A DNA stretch of 20,216 nucleotides from Verrucomicrobiales bacterium (GCA_013003335.1 JABDJT010000426.1:1-20216); one strand, 5' to 3'. Counted from the stretch's first letter, positions 7,012 through 14,870 are shown. Program-made: numbers and translations. Notes: generated from the letters alone by a model not told the origin.

Positions 7012-10000
7012 ATGATCCGAATCCTCCCAGCCTTCGCGTGCGCGATCAGCCTCCCCCTGATTGCCGCCGAACCCGTCGATTTCAACCAGGACGTCCGCCC
7101 GATCCTTTCGGATAAATGTTTCAAATGCCACGGGCCGGACGCCAGGAACCAGAAATCGAAATTCCGGATCGACTCGTTCGAGAACGCCACTGCCGACCTC
7201 GATGGCGTGAAAGGAGTCGTGCCCGGCAACCTGGAAGAAAGTGAGGTGCACTGGCGAATCCGGTCCGATGACGCGGACGAGTTAATGCCGCCGCCAAAAT
7301 CAAAAATGTCTCTTTCAGAAAGAGAAAAAGACATCATCGACCGCTGGATCGAGCAGGGCGGAACCTTCGCCGATCACTGGTCGTTCATCGATTTGCCCGA
7401 TTCCGTCGAAGTCCCCAGGACAGGCGATGAATGGGCGCGGAACGAAATCGACCGCTTCATTTTCGCAAAGCAGCGGGAGAAAAACCTGCGCCCATCGCCC
7501 GAAACCATCCGTGAGAAATGGATTCGCCGGGTGACGTTCGATTTGACCGGTCTGCCGCCGACGCTGGAGGAAATTGACGGGTTTCTTTCCGACCATTCCC
7601 CGAAGGCCTATGAAAAGGTTGTCGATCGCCTGCTTGATTCGGACGCCTGTGCGGAACGCCTCACCACCGAATGGCTCGATGTGGCACGTTACTCCGACAC
7701 CTACGGTTTCCAGGTCGACCGCAATCGGGAAGTCTGGCCGTGGCGGGACTGGGTCATCCAGGCGTTTCGCGAAAACCTGCCGTACGATCAATTCATCACC
7801 TGGCAGGTCGCGGGCGATTTGCTTCCGAATGCAACCCGCGATCAAATTCTGGCCACTGCGTTCAATCGTCTTCATGGCCAGAAAGTCGAAGGCGGCAGCG
7901 TGCCGGAGGAATTTCGAATCGAGTACGTTACCGATCGCGTTCACACCTTCGGGACAGCTTTCCTCGGCCTGACGATGGAATGCACCCGCTGTCACGATCA
8001 CAAATACGACCCGCTCACGCAGCGCGATTACTTTTCGCTCTCCGCGTTTTTCGCCAACATCGACGAGGCCGGATTGTATTCGTATTTCACTCCTTCCGTG
8101 CCCACGCCGACTCTCGAATTGCCGACCGGGCAGCAGGAAAAAGATCTCGCCGCCACCCTTAAAGCTGTCGCGGATTTGGAGGCTGCGAAGCCCGAATTAC
8201 CGGCAAAAATCGATCCCGTTTCAGTGGAAATTCCCAAAACGGGACAAATCGTTCACCTCGATTTCGAGGCGCTGGAAAAAAATAGGCTGAAGAATCTGGC
8301 GGACGAAAAAAATGCCGCCTCCACAAACACGAACAACCAGATCGTGGCCGGGAAGATTGGAAACGGGATGAAATTGACGGGTGACGACGCGGTCAATTTG
8401 CCGAAAGGAATCGGAAATTTCACCCGCGACCAGCCCTTCTCTTTCGCCCTCTGGATCCAGACTCCGGACGTCAAAGAACGCGCCGTGATTGTCCGCCGTT
8501 CGAAGGCGTGGACCGATGCCGCAAGCCGAGGTTACGAGCTTTTGATCGAAGATGGAAAACTGAGCGCAGCGCTGATTCATTTTTATCCCGGCAACGCCAT
8601 CCGCGTGCGGGCGACAGAGAAAACTCCCGTCGGGGAATGGCAGCACGTCGCAGTCGTTTACGACGGATCAAGCCGTGCAAAAGGCCTCCGAATTTTCGTG
8701 AATGGAATGCCTAGCAAAACGGAGAACGTCCGCGACAAATTGAGCCGGGAAATCATGGGCGGCGGCGATGATTTCGTCGGCCTGGGCCAGAGAATGCGGG
8801 ACAAGGGCTTCAAAAATGGATTGGTCGATGAATTTTACGTCTACGACCGCCAGCTTTCCGCTCGCGAGGTGGAAAAAATCGCGAACCCGGACAAGAAAGT
8901 CGTTTCCGATTCCGAACATCATTTTCTGACGAAAAACGAGCCCGCCGAGAAGTGGCGGCAGGAACTTCTGGCTGCCCGGAAAAAGCGAAGCGGCATCCAA
9001 AAATCGATCAAAGAAATCATGGTGATGCGGGAAGAACCGGGCGAACGGCATGCCTACATTCTGGAGCGCGGTCACTACGAAAACCGGGGCGAAAAGGTCG
9101 GCCCGGCGACACCCGAAAAACTGCCACCGATGAAAACGGATCCCAAAAATCCAAGCCGCCTTGATCTGGCAAACTGGCTGATCGATCCACAACACCCCCT
9201 CACCGCACGGGTCACAGTGAACCGCTACTGGCAGATGATGTTCGGTCGCGGACTGGTTTCGACATCCGAAGATTTCGGCAGCCAGGGGAAACCACCATCG
9301 CATCCGGAACTGCTCGACTGGCTGGCGCGGGATTTCGTGAATTCCGGCTGGGACTTGCGCCACCTCCTCAAAAAAATGGCGCTGTCCGCGACCTATCGCC
9401 AAATCAGCAACGTCAGCTCCGATCTCCGTAACCGCGACCCGGAAAATATTTTCCTCGCCCGCAGTCCGAGCGATGGCCTGTCGGCCGAGATGCTGCGGGA
9501 CAGCGCCCTCGCCATCAGCGGACTGCTTTCGCGAAAAATCGGCGGTCCGTCGGTGAAGCCCTATGATCTCGCCGTTTCGTTCAAACCGATCGCACCAGAC
9601 AAGGGCGAAGGACTCTATCGTCGCAGCGTTTACACCTTCTGGAAACGAACCGGGCCATCACCTGTTATGATGACCCTCGATGCCTCGAAGCGCGATGTCT
9701 GCCGCGTGAAACGCGAACGAACGACTTCACCTCTGCAGGGTCTGGTTCTGCTGAACGGCCCGCAATTCGTCGAGGCTGCCCGCGAGACCGCGCGTAAACT
9801 GATCGAAAAGCACGGAGACGACGATGCCGCGATTTTGCAGGAATGTTTTCGCCTGTTGACCAGCCGAAAACCGGATGACCGGGAAGTCGAGATCCTGCAA
9901 TCGCTTCTTTCCGAGCAGGTCGCCGAATTTTCCGCCAACCCGGACAAAGCCGCGAAATTTTTTACCGTCGGCGAGAGAAAGCCTCCCTCTCCCCCGGAAA

Positions 10001-10077
10001 ATCCAGCCCGCCTCGCTGCTGTGACTGTTCTCGTTTCGGCACTGATAAATTTCGACGAAGCGATCACGAAGCGCTGA
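7012..10077 (+). CDS. Secreted PSCyt1-PSCyt2-LamG-PSD1 multidomain cytochrome-like protein
   Basis: The 1021-residue protein has a signal peptide (MIRILPAFACAISLPLIAA, cleavage near 19). A planctomycete cytochrome c-type domain follows with CFKCH at 36-40, in context VRPILSDKCFKCHGPD. The PSCyt2 region (about 140-350) ends with a second CxxCH, CTRCHDHKYDP at 324-328, followed by FSLSAFFANIDE. Residues 412-623 form a LamG/concanavalin-like domain (LDFEAL...VYDGSSRAKGLRIFVNG...VDEFYVYDRQLS). The PSD1 region starts about 717 (LANWLIDPQHPLTARVTVNRYWQMMFGRG). The architecture is abundant in Planctomycetes and Verrucomicrobia, usually beside a DUF1501 gene and often linked to polysaccharide breakdown; that partner is absent here. 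Substrate and redox role are unknown. Repeat copies 4 and 5 flank it closely. Confidence 0.93.
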   Translation: MIRILPAFACAISLPLIAAEPVDFNQDVRPILSDKCFKCHGPDARNQKSKFRIDSFENATADLDGVKGVVPGNLEESEVHWRIRSDDADELMPPPKSKMSLSEREKDIIDRWIEQGGTFADHWSFIDLPDSVEVPRTGDEWARNEIDRFIFAKQREKNLRPSPETIREKWIRRVTFDLTGLPPTLEEIDGFLSDHSPKAYEKVVDRLLDSDACAERLTTEWLDVARYSDTYGFQVDRNREVWPWRDWVIQAFRENLPYDQFITWQVAGDLLPNATRDQILATAFNRLHGQKVEGGSVPEEFRIEYVTDRVHTFGTAFLGLTMECTRCHDHKYDPLTQRDYFSLSAFFANIDEAGLYSYFTPSVPTPTLELPTGQQEKDLAATLKAVADLEAAKPELPAKIDPVSVEIPKTGQIVHLDFEALEKNRLKNLADEKNAASTNTNNQIVAGKIGNGMKLTGDDAVNLPKGIGNFTRDQPFSFALWIQTPDVKERAVIVRRSKAWTDAASRGYELLIEDGKLSAALIHFYPGNAIRVRATEKTPVGEWQHVAVVYDGSSRAKGLRIFVNGMPSKTENVRDKLSREIMGGGDDFVGLGQRMRDKGFKNGLVDEFYVYDRQLSAREVEKIANPDKKVVSDSEHHFLTKNEPAEKWRQELLAARKKRSGIQKSIKEIMVMREEPGERHAYILERGHYENRGEKVGPATPEKLPPMKTDPKNPSRLDLANWLIDPQHPLTARVTVNRYWQMMFGRGLVSTSEDFGSQGKPPSHPELLDWLARDFVNSGWDLRHLLKKMALSATYRQISNVSSDLRNRDPENIFLARSPSDGLSAEMLRDSALAISGLLSRKIGGPSVKPYDLAVSFKPIAPDKGEGLYRRSVYTFWKRTGPSPVMMTLDASKRDVCRVKRERTTSPLQGLVLLNGPQFVEAARETARKLIEKHGDDDAAILQECFRLLTSRKPDDREVEILQSLLSEQVAEFSANPDKAAKFFTVGERKPPSPPENPARLAAVTVLVSALINFDEAITKR

Positions 10078-10083
10078 GAGGAT

Positions 10084-10130
10084 CGAATCAACAGGGTCTG
10101 TTCGCCGAACGAACCCGGTTGCCTCGTTTT
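10084..10130 (+). repeat. Nested palindrome repeat, copy 5
   Basis: CGAATCAACAGGGT (10084-10097) pairs with ACCCGGTTGCCTCG (10113-10126) at 11 of 14 positions. The loop has a perfect inner palindrome GTTCG-C-CGAAC. Four T follow. It begins 6 bases after the stop of the PSCyt gene and leaves about 70 bases to the hydrolase ATG. Confidence 0.8.
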
Positions 10131-10197
10131 GCCAGTGGATGGAAATTGGAAAGGAATTTGTAACCGGTTCCTTCATTTCCCGGTCTATCCTGACAGC

Positions 10198-11625
10198 ATG
10201 AAAGTTCTCCTTCGCGTGATCCCTGTTGTTTTTCTCGGCTCGTCGCTTTTTGCCGCCGATATCGAGTCAGATCACTCGATCAATGGAACCTGGAAGGGAA
10301 CGCTTCAGGTTCTCGGCCAGAAATTGCCGCTGATTTTTGAGATCGAGGAAAACAAGAACGGGAGCGCGAAAGGCTCCCTGATCAGCCCGAAGCAAACTCT
10401 TCAAAAAATTCCAGTCACCCAGGTATCGCTGAAAGATCGGAATGTAAAATTCTGGGTGCAAACAGTGGGTGGGAGTTTCGAAGGAAAGCTTTCCCCCAAG
10501 TCGAAAACCATCAAAGGCGAATGGACCCAGGGCGGCAATGCACTTCCGCTGGAGTTGGAATTCAGCGAGGAAGGTTTCGCCATTGAACGCCCCCAGAATC
10601 CGAAAGGAAAGGTATCCTACAAGGAGGAGTTGGTGAAGTTCCCGAACAAATTCGGCCCGCACAATCTCGCCGGAACTCTGACTTTTCCGAATGACGCCAC
10701 CACCCGGGCCGTTCCCGCTGTCATCCTGGTGAGTGGATCCGGCCCGCAGGATCGTGATGAAACGCTCTTCGGCCACAAGCCGTTCTGGGTCATCGCTGAT
10801 TATTTGACGAAGCAGGGAATTGCTGTTTTGCGGTACGATGACCGGGGAGTCGGCGCCTCCGGTGGATATTTCGACGGGGCAACACACATGGATCTGGCAA
10901 CCGATGCCTCGGCGGCCGTCGAATACCTGACTTCGAGGAAAGAAATCGACCCGAAGCGAATTGGAATCATCGGCCACAGCGAAGGCGGCATGCTCGGACC
11001 AATCGTGGCGACAAAACGCGAAGACATCGCCTTTCTCGTTCTACTCGCCGGTCCGGGCATTTCCGGAGCAGAGACCATTTTAACACAGTCGAAAGCAATC
11101 GGAACTGCATCCGGACTGCACCCGGAATTGATTCAACTGAACCAGGATTTTTTGAAAGCAGTTTTCGAGGAGATGCAGAAGCAAGTCCCCGATGGAGAGA
11201 GAATTGCTGATCTAGGTCGAAAGTTCGAAGCGGAAGTAAAAAAAGTGGAAGGGCTCGACCCTTCGATGCTGGAAAACCTGGAACAAACGATGTTTCAGAG
11301 CCTGAAACAAATCGAGTCCCCCTGGTTTCACAACTTTGTAAAATATGATCCGGGCCCGACCCTCGAAAAGGTGAAGTGCCCGGTATACGCCCTCAACGGT
11401 GAAGTGGATTTGCAGGTCCTGGCGGATATCAATTTGCCGGAGATCGAGGCGCACTTGAAAGCCGGGGGAAACAGGAATTATAAAACGGAAAAGATCATGG
11501 GCCACAATCACCTTTTTCAACCATCGATGACCGGTATTCCGGCCGAATATGGGCGAATCGAAACGACTTTTTCGCCCCTGGTGTTAAGGAAAATGTCCAC
11601 ATGGATCGAAAGCGTAACGAATTGA
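10198..11625 (+). CDS. Secreted alpha/beta hydrolase (serine aminopeptidase S33-like / COG1073 type)
   Basis: The 475-residue protein has a signal peptide, MKVLLRVIPVVFLGSSLFAA. Residues 25-130 form a beta-rich lipocalin-like or carbohydrate-module-like domain (INGTWKGTLQVLGQKLPLIFEIE...IKGEWTQGG). The hydrolase fold follows: VILVSGSGPQDRDE forms the oxyanion region, RYDDRGVGAS follows, and the nucleophile elbow is GHSEGG with Ser261. The likely acid is Asp404 in NGEVDLQV, with His436 or His438 in MGHNHLF. Family members act as esterases or peptidases on unknown substrates, and the substrate here cannot be named. I chose the ATG at 10198 because it begins the signal peptide; an in-frame TTG at 10129 sits inside repeat copy 5. 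The protein should act outside the cytoplasm. Confidence 0.88.
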   Translation: MKVLLRVIPVVFLGSSLFAADIESDHSINGTWKGTLQVLGQKLPLIFEIEENKNGSAKGSLISPKQTLQKIPVTQVSLKDRNVKFWVQTVGGSFEGKLSPKSKTIKGEWTQGGNALPLELEFSEEGFAIERPQNPKGKVSYKEELVKFPNKFGPHNLAGTLTFPNDATTRAVPAVILVSGSGPQDRDETLFGHKPFWVIADYLTKQGIAVLRYDDRGVGASGGYFDGATHMDLATDASAAVEYLTSRKEIDPKRIGIIGHSEGGMLGPIVATKREDIAFLVLLAGPGISGAETILTQSKAIGTASGLHPELIQLNQDFLKAVFEEMQKQVPDGERIADLGRKFEAEVKKVEGLDPSMLENLEQTMFQSLKQIESPWFHNFVKYDPGPTLEKVKCPVYALNGEVDLQVLADINLPEIEAHLKAGGNRNYKTEKIMGHNHLFQPSMTGIPAEYGRIETTFSPLVLRKMSTWIESVTN

Positions 11626-11630
11626 ATTTT

Positions 11631-11657
11631 TGTAACGACAAATGGCCTGCGTGCGTC
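11631..11657 (+). promoter_or_regulatory. Candidate ECF-type promoter upstream of the sigma gene
   Basis: TGTAAC at 11631-11636 and CGTC at 11654-11657 are 17 bases apart, matching the general AAC...CGTC shape of ECF sigma promoters. It would start transcription near 11665, about 48 bases before the GTG at 11713. GTAAC also occurs at 11614-11618, so the -35 assignment is not unique. Autoregulation by the sigma factor just downstream is inference. Confidence 0.4.
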
Positions 11658-11712
11658 TTTTTGATTTGTGAGGCTTTTACCAGCCATAATTTGCCTGGAT
11701 AGAAATCGAATC

Positions 11713-12279
11713 GTGTCGACAGAACCCACGGATGCCGAACTGGTCCGCCAGACGATTGCAGGGGACGAAGCGGCGTTCGCGACGCTGGCGGCCCGATATC
11801 GTAGCCGGGCATTCGGGACGGCATCACGGTTTGCCCGGGGACGACAGGAACTGGAAGACCTCACGCAGGATATTTTTTTGAAAGTATGGAAAGGCCTCAA
11901 AAGTTTTCGCGGCGACGCCCCGTTCGAGCACTGGTTCATGCGAATCGTGGTCCGGACCTGCTACGATTTTCTGCGGAAGAATCGAAAACGCAGAGAAAAC
12001 GAGGTATTGGCGGAAAACTCAACGGACTACCTGACCAGACAGGGGGAGGTCTCACCCGAACACCGACAGCGGGAGGCATTCGAAATCGTGCAACGCCTGA
12101 TGTCGCAATTGAACGAAAAAGACCGAACCATCATTACACTTTTGGAGTTGGAAGAACGATCCGTTCGCGAGATTGCGGACCTGACCGGTTGGAGCGAATC
12201 GAACGTGAAAGTTCGGGCTCACCGGGCCCGGAAAAAAATGAAATCCCTATACGAAACTCAAATGCTTGCTGAATCATGA
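11713..12279 (+). CDS. ECF-family RNA polymerase sigma factor (sigma-70, group 4)
   Basis: The 188-residue protein has sigma region 2 at about 18-85 (DEAAFATLAARYRSRAF, then LEDLTQDIFLKVWKGLKSFRG and FEHWFMRIVVRTCYDFLRK). Region 4 is at about 125-178 (LNEKDRTIITLLELEERSVREIADLTGWSESNVKVRAHRARKKM). There is no region 1.1 or 3, which defines the ECF class; such factors usually respond to envelope stress. I chose the GTG at 11713 (MSTEPTDAELVRQ), since the further upstream GTG at 11668 adds 15 residues without family character. The next gene starts inside its stop codon (ATGA), and a third membrane-sensor-like gene follows; the trio is likely one regulatory unit. A possible autoregulatory promoter is at 11631. 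Confidence 0.93.
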   Translation: MSTEPTDAELVRQTIAGDEAAFATLAARYRSRAFGTASRFARGRQELEDLTQDIFLKVWKGLKSFRGDAPFEHWFMRIVVRTCYDFLRKNRKRRENEVLAENSTDYLTRQGEVSPEHRQREAFEIVQRLMSQLNEKDRTIITLLELEERSVREIADLTGWSESNVKVRAHRARKKMKSLYETQMLAES

Positions 12280-12572
12280 AACCGGATTTTGATATTCTTT
12301 TACAGGACGCCCGGGACCATCTCCCGGATACCTCGGCTGCAGAGCTCGGGTTTGAAACCCGTCTTCGTGCTCAAATTCGGGAACTCAGTCGACCGCCGGC
12401 ATTTCTCGATGAATTTGCAGCCTGGCTCTGGCGCAGTACACTCGGGCTGATCCCGGTTCTCGGAGTCCTGGTGGCGTTGTTTCTTCTTTCAAGCAGCCTC
12501 AACGACATTCCGTCCCAGGCAGACGGATTGATCGCCTATTTGACGCATGCGATTCCCACATTCTCCCAGTAA
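12276..12572 (+). CDS. Small single-helix membrane protein, candidate anti-sigma factor
   Basis: This 98-residue protein has a cytoplasmic-looking N-terminal part (1-50, including FETRLRAQIRELSRPP), one hydrophobic helix at about 55-73 (LGLIPVLGVLVALFLLSSS), and a 25-residue end expected outside the membrane. Its ATG overlaps the TGA of the ECF sigma gene (ATGA at 12276-12279), so translation is probably coupled. I see no zinc-binding HxxxCxxC anti-sigma motif. Size, topology and position match short anti-sigma factors such as CnrY of metal-responsive ECF systems, but this is inference; no sequence similarity is claimed. It has no Shine-Dalgarno. Repeat copy 6 begins 8 bases after its stop. 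Confidence 0.8.
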   Translation: MKPDFDILLQDARDHLPDTSAAELGFETRLRAQIRELSRPPAFLDEFAAWLWRSTLGLIPVLGVLVALFLLSSSLNDIPSQADGLIAYLTHAIPTFSQ

Positions 12573-12580
12573 CCGATTCA

Positions 12581-12629
12581 CGAAGCAACAGGGTCTGTTC
12601 ACCAAACCAACCCTGTTGATTCGTTTTTT
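12581..12629 (+). terminator. Nested palindrome repeat, copy 6 (terminator-like, before a start codon)
   Basis: CGAAGCAACAGGGT (12581-12594) pairs with ACCCTGTTGATTCG (12610-12623) at 13 of 14 positions, around the loop CTGTTCACCAAACCA, and is followed by six T (12624-12629). It would make a good rho-independent terminator. Yet it splits the presumed sigma/anti-sigma/sensor unit, ending 17 bases before the ATG at 12647, which suggests partial read-through or attenuation between these genes. Confidence 0.85.
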
Positions 12630-12646
12630 CCTCCTGCATCGATTCC

Positions 12647-13150
12647 ATGACTGAACCCATCGAACCAACGGCTACGCTCCCGGAAGAATCCGCGGAATCC
12701 ACGCCGGAGACGAAGCCCCGAAAAAAACGATCGGGCTGTCTCGCCGGCTGCGGGGTAGTGGTGGTTTTCGCGCTCGGTTTTTTCACCGGATTGATCAGCC
12801 TTCTCGTTTTTCTCGGCTGGCTGATTCCGCTTTCCGAAGGCTGGAAATCGGAAGAATCCAAAAAGTTTGTAGCTCAGCACCTGGCCAATCAATTGGAATT
12901 GACCGACGAACAACGCCAAGAGATCGAACCGATCGTGCGCGAAGCCCTGGATGAGCGCTGGGAAATGCGGAGGACGTATTTCGAGGAAAATCGGAAACTG
13001 ATCCGCGACAAATACCTGCCGCGTGTCGAAGAATTCCTGACGGATGAACAGAAGGAAAAAGCCCGCCGGATGTTGGATCGATGGTGGAAAGAAAAGTCGT
13101 TCCGCGTGGAGCCCTTACCCGGTGAATCGAACGCCGAAGACGGAAATTAA
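12647..13150 (+). CDS. Membrane-anchored LTxxQ (Spy/CpxP/CnrX-like) protein
   Basis: The 167-residue protein has a Glu/Pro/Thr-rich and then basic N-terminus (PRKKRSG at 24-30), one hydrophobic segment at about 36-60, and a helical, charged outer part. That part contains two LTxxQ motifs, LTDEQ at 85-89 and LTDEQ at 131-135, separated by a long Arg/Glu-rich helix. The twin motif is the mark of the Spy/CpxP/ZraP/CnrX group of periplasmic stress or metal sensors and chaperones. Placement after an ECF sigma gene and a small membrane protein points to a sensor role, as CnrX has with CnrY and CnrH. There are few His/Cys residues in the outer part, so metal binding is not evident. Its TAA overlaps the stop of the opposing gene. 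Confidence 0.82.
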   Translation: MTEPIEPTATLPEESAESTPETKPRKKRSGCLAGCGVVVVFALGFFTGLISLLVFLGWLIPLSEGWKSEESKKFVAQHLANQLELTDEQRQEIEPIVREALDERWEMRRTYFEENRKLIRDKYLPRVEEFLTDEQKEKARRMLDRWWKEKSFRVEPLPGESNAEDGN

Positions 13151-13923
13151 TTCTTCTTCGAAGCCGCTTCGCGAATGAAGGCATCGATCAGCTTTGCCTG
13201 GCGACGGTCTTCCGGCAGCAATTTTTCGGGATGCCACTGCACGCCGATGACAAAACGGTCGCCCGGCATCTCGATCGCTTCGGCAATACCTTCCGGGCTC
13301 CGGGCAACGACGCGCAGATTCTTTCCGACCTTTCTTACGGCCTGGTGATGCAGGGAGTTGACTTCAAATTCCGTCTCACCTTCAAAAATTTTCAGCAACC
13401 TTGAGCCCTTTTCGAGCTGGACGGAATGGGTGGTGTCCCGGTGATTTACGCTGAATTCGGACGGGATGTCCTGCACAAGTGAACCGCCGCTGGCAACGTT
13501 AATCCACTGGCAACCAAGGCAGATTCCCAGCATCGGCTTATCGGTCTTTTCGATCCAGGATTGGACCAGGTTTTTCTCGAAAAGAAATCGGTCGTCATCC
13601 AACAAGCGAACCGTTTCGTGAGGTTCCTCACCGTATTCGGAAGGCGGGATATCCGCACCTCCGGGCATCAGCAGGCCATCGAGCAGTTTCAGATACTCCT
13701 CGATTCTTTCGGTGCTACCGTCGGTATTCGGCAGCACGACCGGTATCCCACCTGCTTCGCGGACGGCCCTCACGTAACTGTCACTGGTCAGGCTTGCGAT
13801 CCCGATCAGGGGCGAATCAGCAGCCCGATGCCCCGATCCATCAGGCTGGGTTGTCCCGAAGTAAAATCCAAGGACACCGGCGCCGGCAAGTCCGATAGCG
13901 GTGAGGATCAGGCGGCGTGTCAT
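13147..13923 (-). CDS. Class I glutamine amidotransferase-like hydrolase (peptidase C26, PuuD-like)
   Basis: The 258-residue protein starts with a basic hydrophobic segment (MTRRLILTAIGLAGAGVLGFYFG), a membrane anchor or signal peptide unusual for this family. The rest fits the gamma-glutamyl hydrolase group: DGLLMPGGADIPPSEYGEEP, the nucleophile motif GICLGCQ with Cys135, NHRDTTHSV, SLHHQAV, and WHPEK with His231 and Glu233 completing the triad. PuuD-type enzymes cleave gamma-glutamyl-GABA, but no puu genes are near and the predicted export argues for another gamma-glutamyl substrate outside the cytoplasm. Its TAA shares bases with the stop of the opposing gene (13147-13150). No Shine-Dalgarno precedes the start. 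The gap to the next gene is 21 bases, so it may also be read from the tag transcript. Confidence 0.9.
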   Translation of the reverse strand: MTRRLILTAIGLAGAGVLGFYFGTTQPDGSGHRAADSPLIGIASLTSDSYVRAVREAGGIPVVLPNTDGSTERIEEYLKLLDGLLMPGGADIPPSEYGEEPHETVRLLDDDRFLFEKNLVQSWIEKTDKPMLGICLGCQWINVASGGSLVQDIPSEFSVNHRDTTHSVQLEKGSRLLKIFEGETEFEVNSLHHQAVRKVGKNLRVVARSPEGIAEAIEMPGDRFVIGVQWHPEKLLPEDRRQAKLIDAFIREAASKKN

Positions 13924-13944
13924 GGAATGAACAAAGATACAGAT

Positions 13945-14592
13945 TTACGCGGGCCGGCAAAACTTGTTTCTGGATTCCTCGGTTGCTGAACGAAATGCGC
14001 AGCCTTCCAGGTGATCATTTACCAGTCCCATTGCCTGCATAAACGCGTAAGCCGTCGTGGGCCCGATGAACGACCAGCCTCGTTGCTTGAGTTCTCTGCT
14101 TAAGGCTGTCGACTCGGGAGTCTGATTCAGTTCGAAAAGTTTTTGGATTGTCAGTTTTTTGGGGCGAGCAGAGGAATCCGGTTCGAATTTCCAAAAAAAG
14201 GCGCCCAGCGATCCAAATTCGTCCACCATTTCGCAGGCACGCGCGGCATTGTTGATGGTTGACTCAATTTTTCTCCGATGGCGAACAATCCCGGCGTCCT
14301 GAAGGAGTCTCTCGATGTCCCCGGATCCGAAGCCGGCCACTTTTCGAAAGTTAAAATCGCAGAAAGCCGCACGGAAATTTTCGCGCTTCCGCAAGATGGT
14401 CAGCCAACTCAAACCGGACTGAAATCCTTCCAGGCAAATTTTTTCAAACAAGCGCTGATCATCATCCACGGGGCGCCCCCATTCTTCGTCGTGATAGGCG
14501 ATGTAGTCGGGATGGTTCCCCGGCCAGAAACACCGGCTGGTCCCGGTATCAGGGTCGATATCCAAGCCGCCCCGGGGAATTTCAGAATTCAT
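13945..14592 (-). CDS. tag: DNA-3-methyladenine glycosylase I
   Basis: The 215-residue repair enzyme removes 3-methyladenine from DNA. Recognisable are CFWPGNHPDYIAYHDEEWGRP near the N-terminus, the catalytic Glu55 in LEGFQSGLSWLTILRKR, and SFIGPTTAYAFMQAMGLVNDHLEGC at the end. The structural zinc ligands of Tag are all present: Cys21, His34, His194 and Cys198. There are about 20 extra residues before the usual start. I chose the ATG at 14592 because it overlaps the smr stop (ATGA), indicating translational coupling; an upstream start at 14628 would run into smr. It is the last gene of the PQQ-smr-tag set. Confidence 0.93.
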   Translation of the reverse strand: MNSEIPRGGLDIDPDTGTSRCFWPGNHPDYIAYHDEEWGRPVDDDQRLFEKICLEGFQSGLSWLTILRKRENFRAAFCDFNFRKVAGFGSGDIERLLQDAGIVRHRRKIESTINNAARACEMVDEFGSLGAFFWKFEPDSSARPKKLTIQKLFELNQTPESTALSRELKQRGWSFIGPTTAYAFMQAMGLVNDHLEGCAFRSATEESRNKFCRPA

Positions 14593-14870
14593 TCGATCGG
14601 TTTCAGGTTCACGAAGGTCGCTCCCCAACTTCCTTCGGTTTCATCGCCTGACCGGAATGAAATCACGTCGTCGGATTTTTCCAGCAAAGCGACAACGCCC
14701 CGGCGCAACGTTCCGGTTCCCTTGCCGTGAACAACGCGCACCTGCAACAAGCCCCGTTCGCGGCATTCCCGGAAGTATTCCGGTAGCAACTCGCCGATTT
14801 CATCGGGCCGGAAGGTATGGAGATCGAGTTCGCCGGTAATGGGATGCTCAACCGGATCGGGCTCCTTCAT
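14589..14870 (-). CDS. Stand-alone Smr domain protein
   Basis: This 93-residue protein is essentially one Smr domain, the unit found at the C-terminus of MutS2 and in small proteins. It has the LDLHTFRP motif (15-22) and HGKGTGTLR (48-56), the core of the nucleic-acid binding or nicking site in characterised members. It starts within the stop codon of the PQQ gene (ATGA at 14867-14870) and its own stop overlaps the tag start, so all three are probably translated as a chain. AAGGAAA directly precedes the ATG, one of the few purine-rich starts in the window. Pairing with a DNA glycosylase suggests a DNA-related task, but this is inference. Confidence 0.9.
   Translation of the reverse strand: MKEPDPVEHPITGELDLHTFRPDEIGELLPEYFRECRERGLLQVRVVHGKGTGTLRRGVVALLEKSDDVISFRSGDETEGSWGATFVNLKPIE

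Noticed and set aside
7012..10077. Possible c-type cytochrome of respiration
   Set aside because: Two CxxCH motifs exist, but the context is the PSCyt/LamG/PSD1 architecture, not a respiratory cytochrome.
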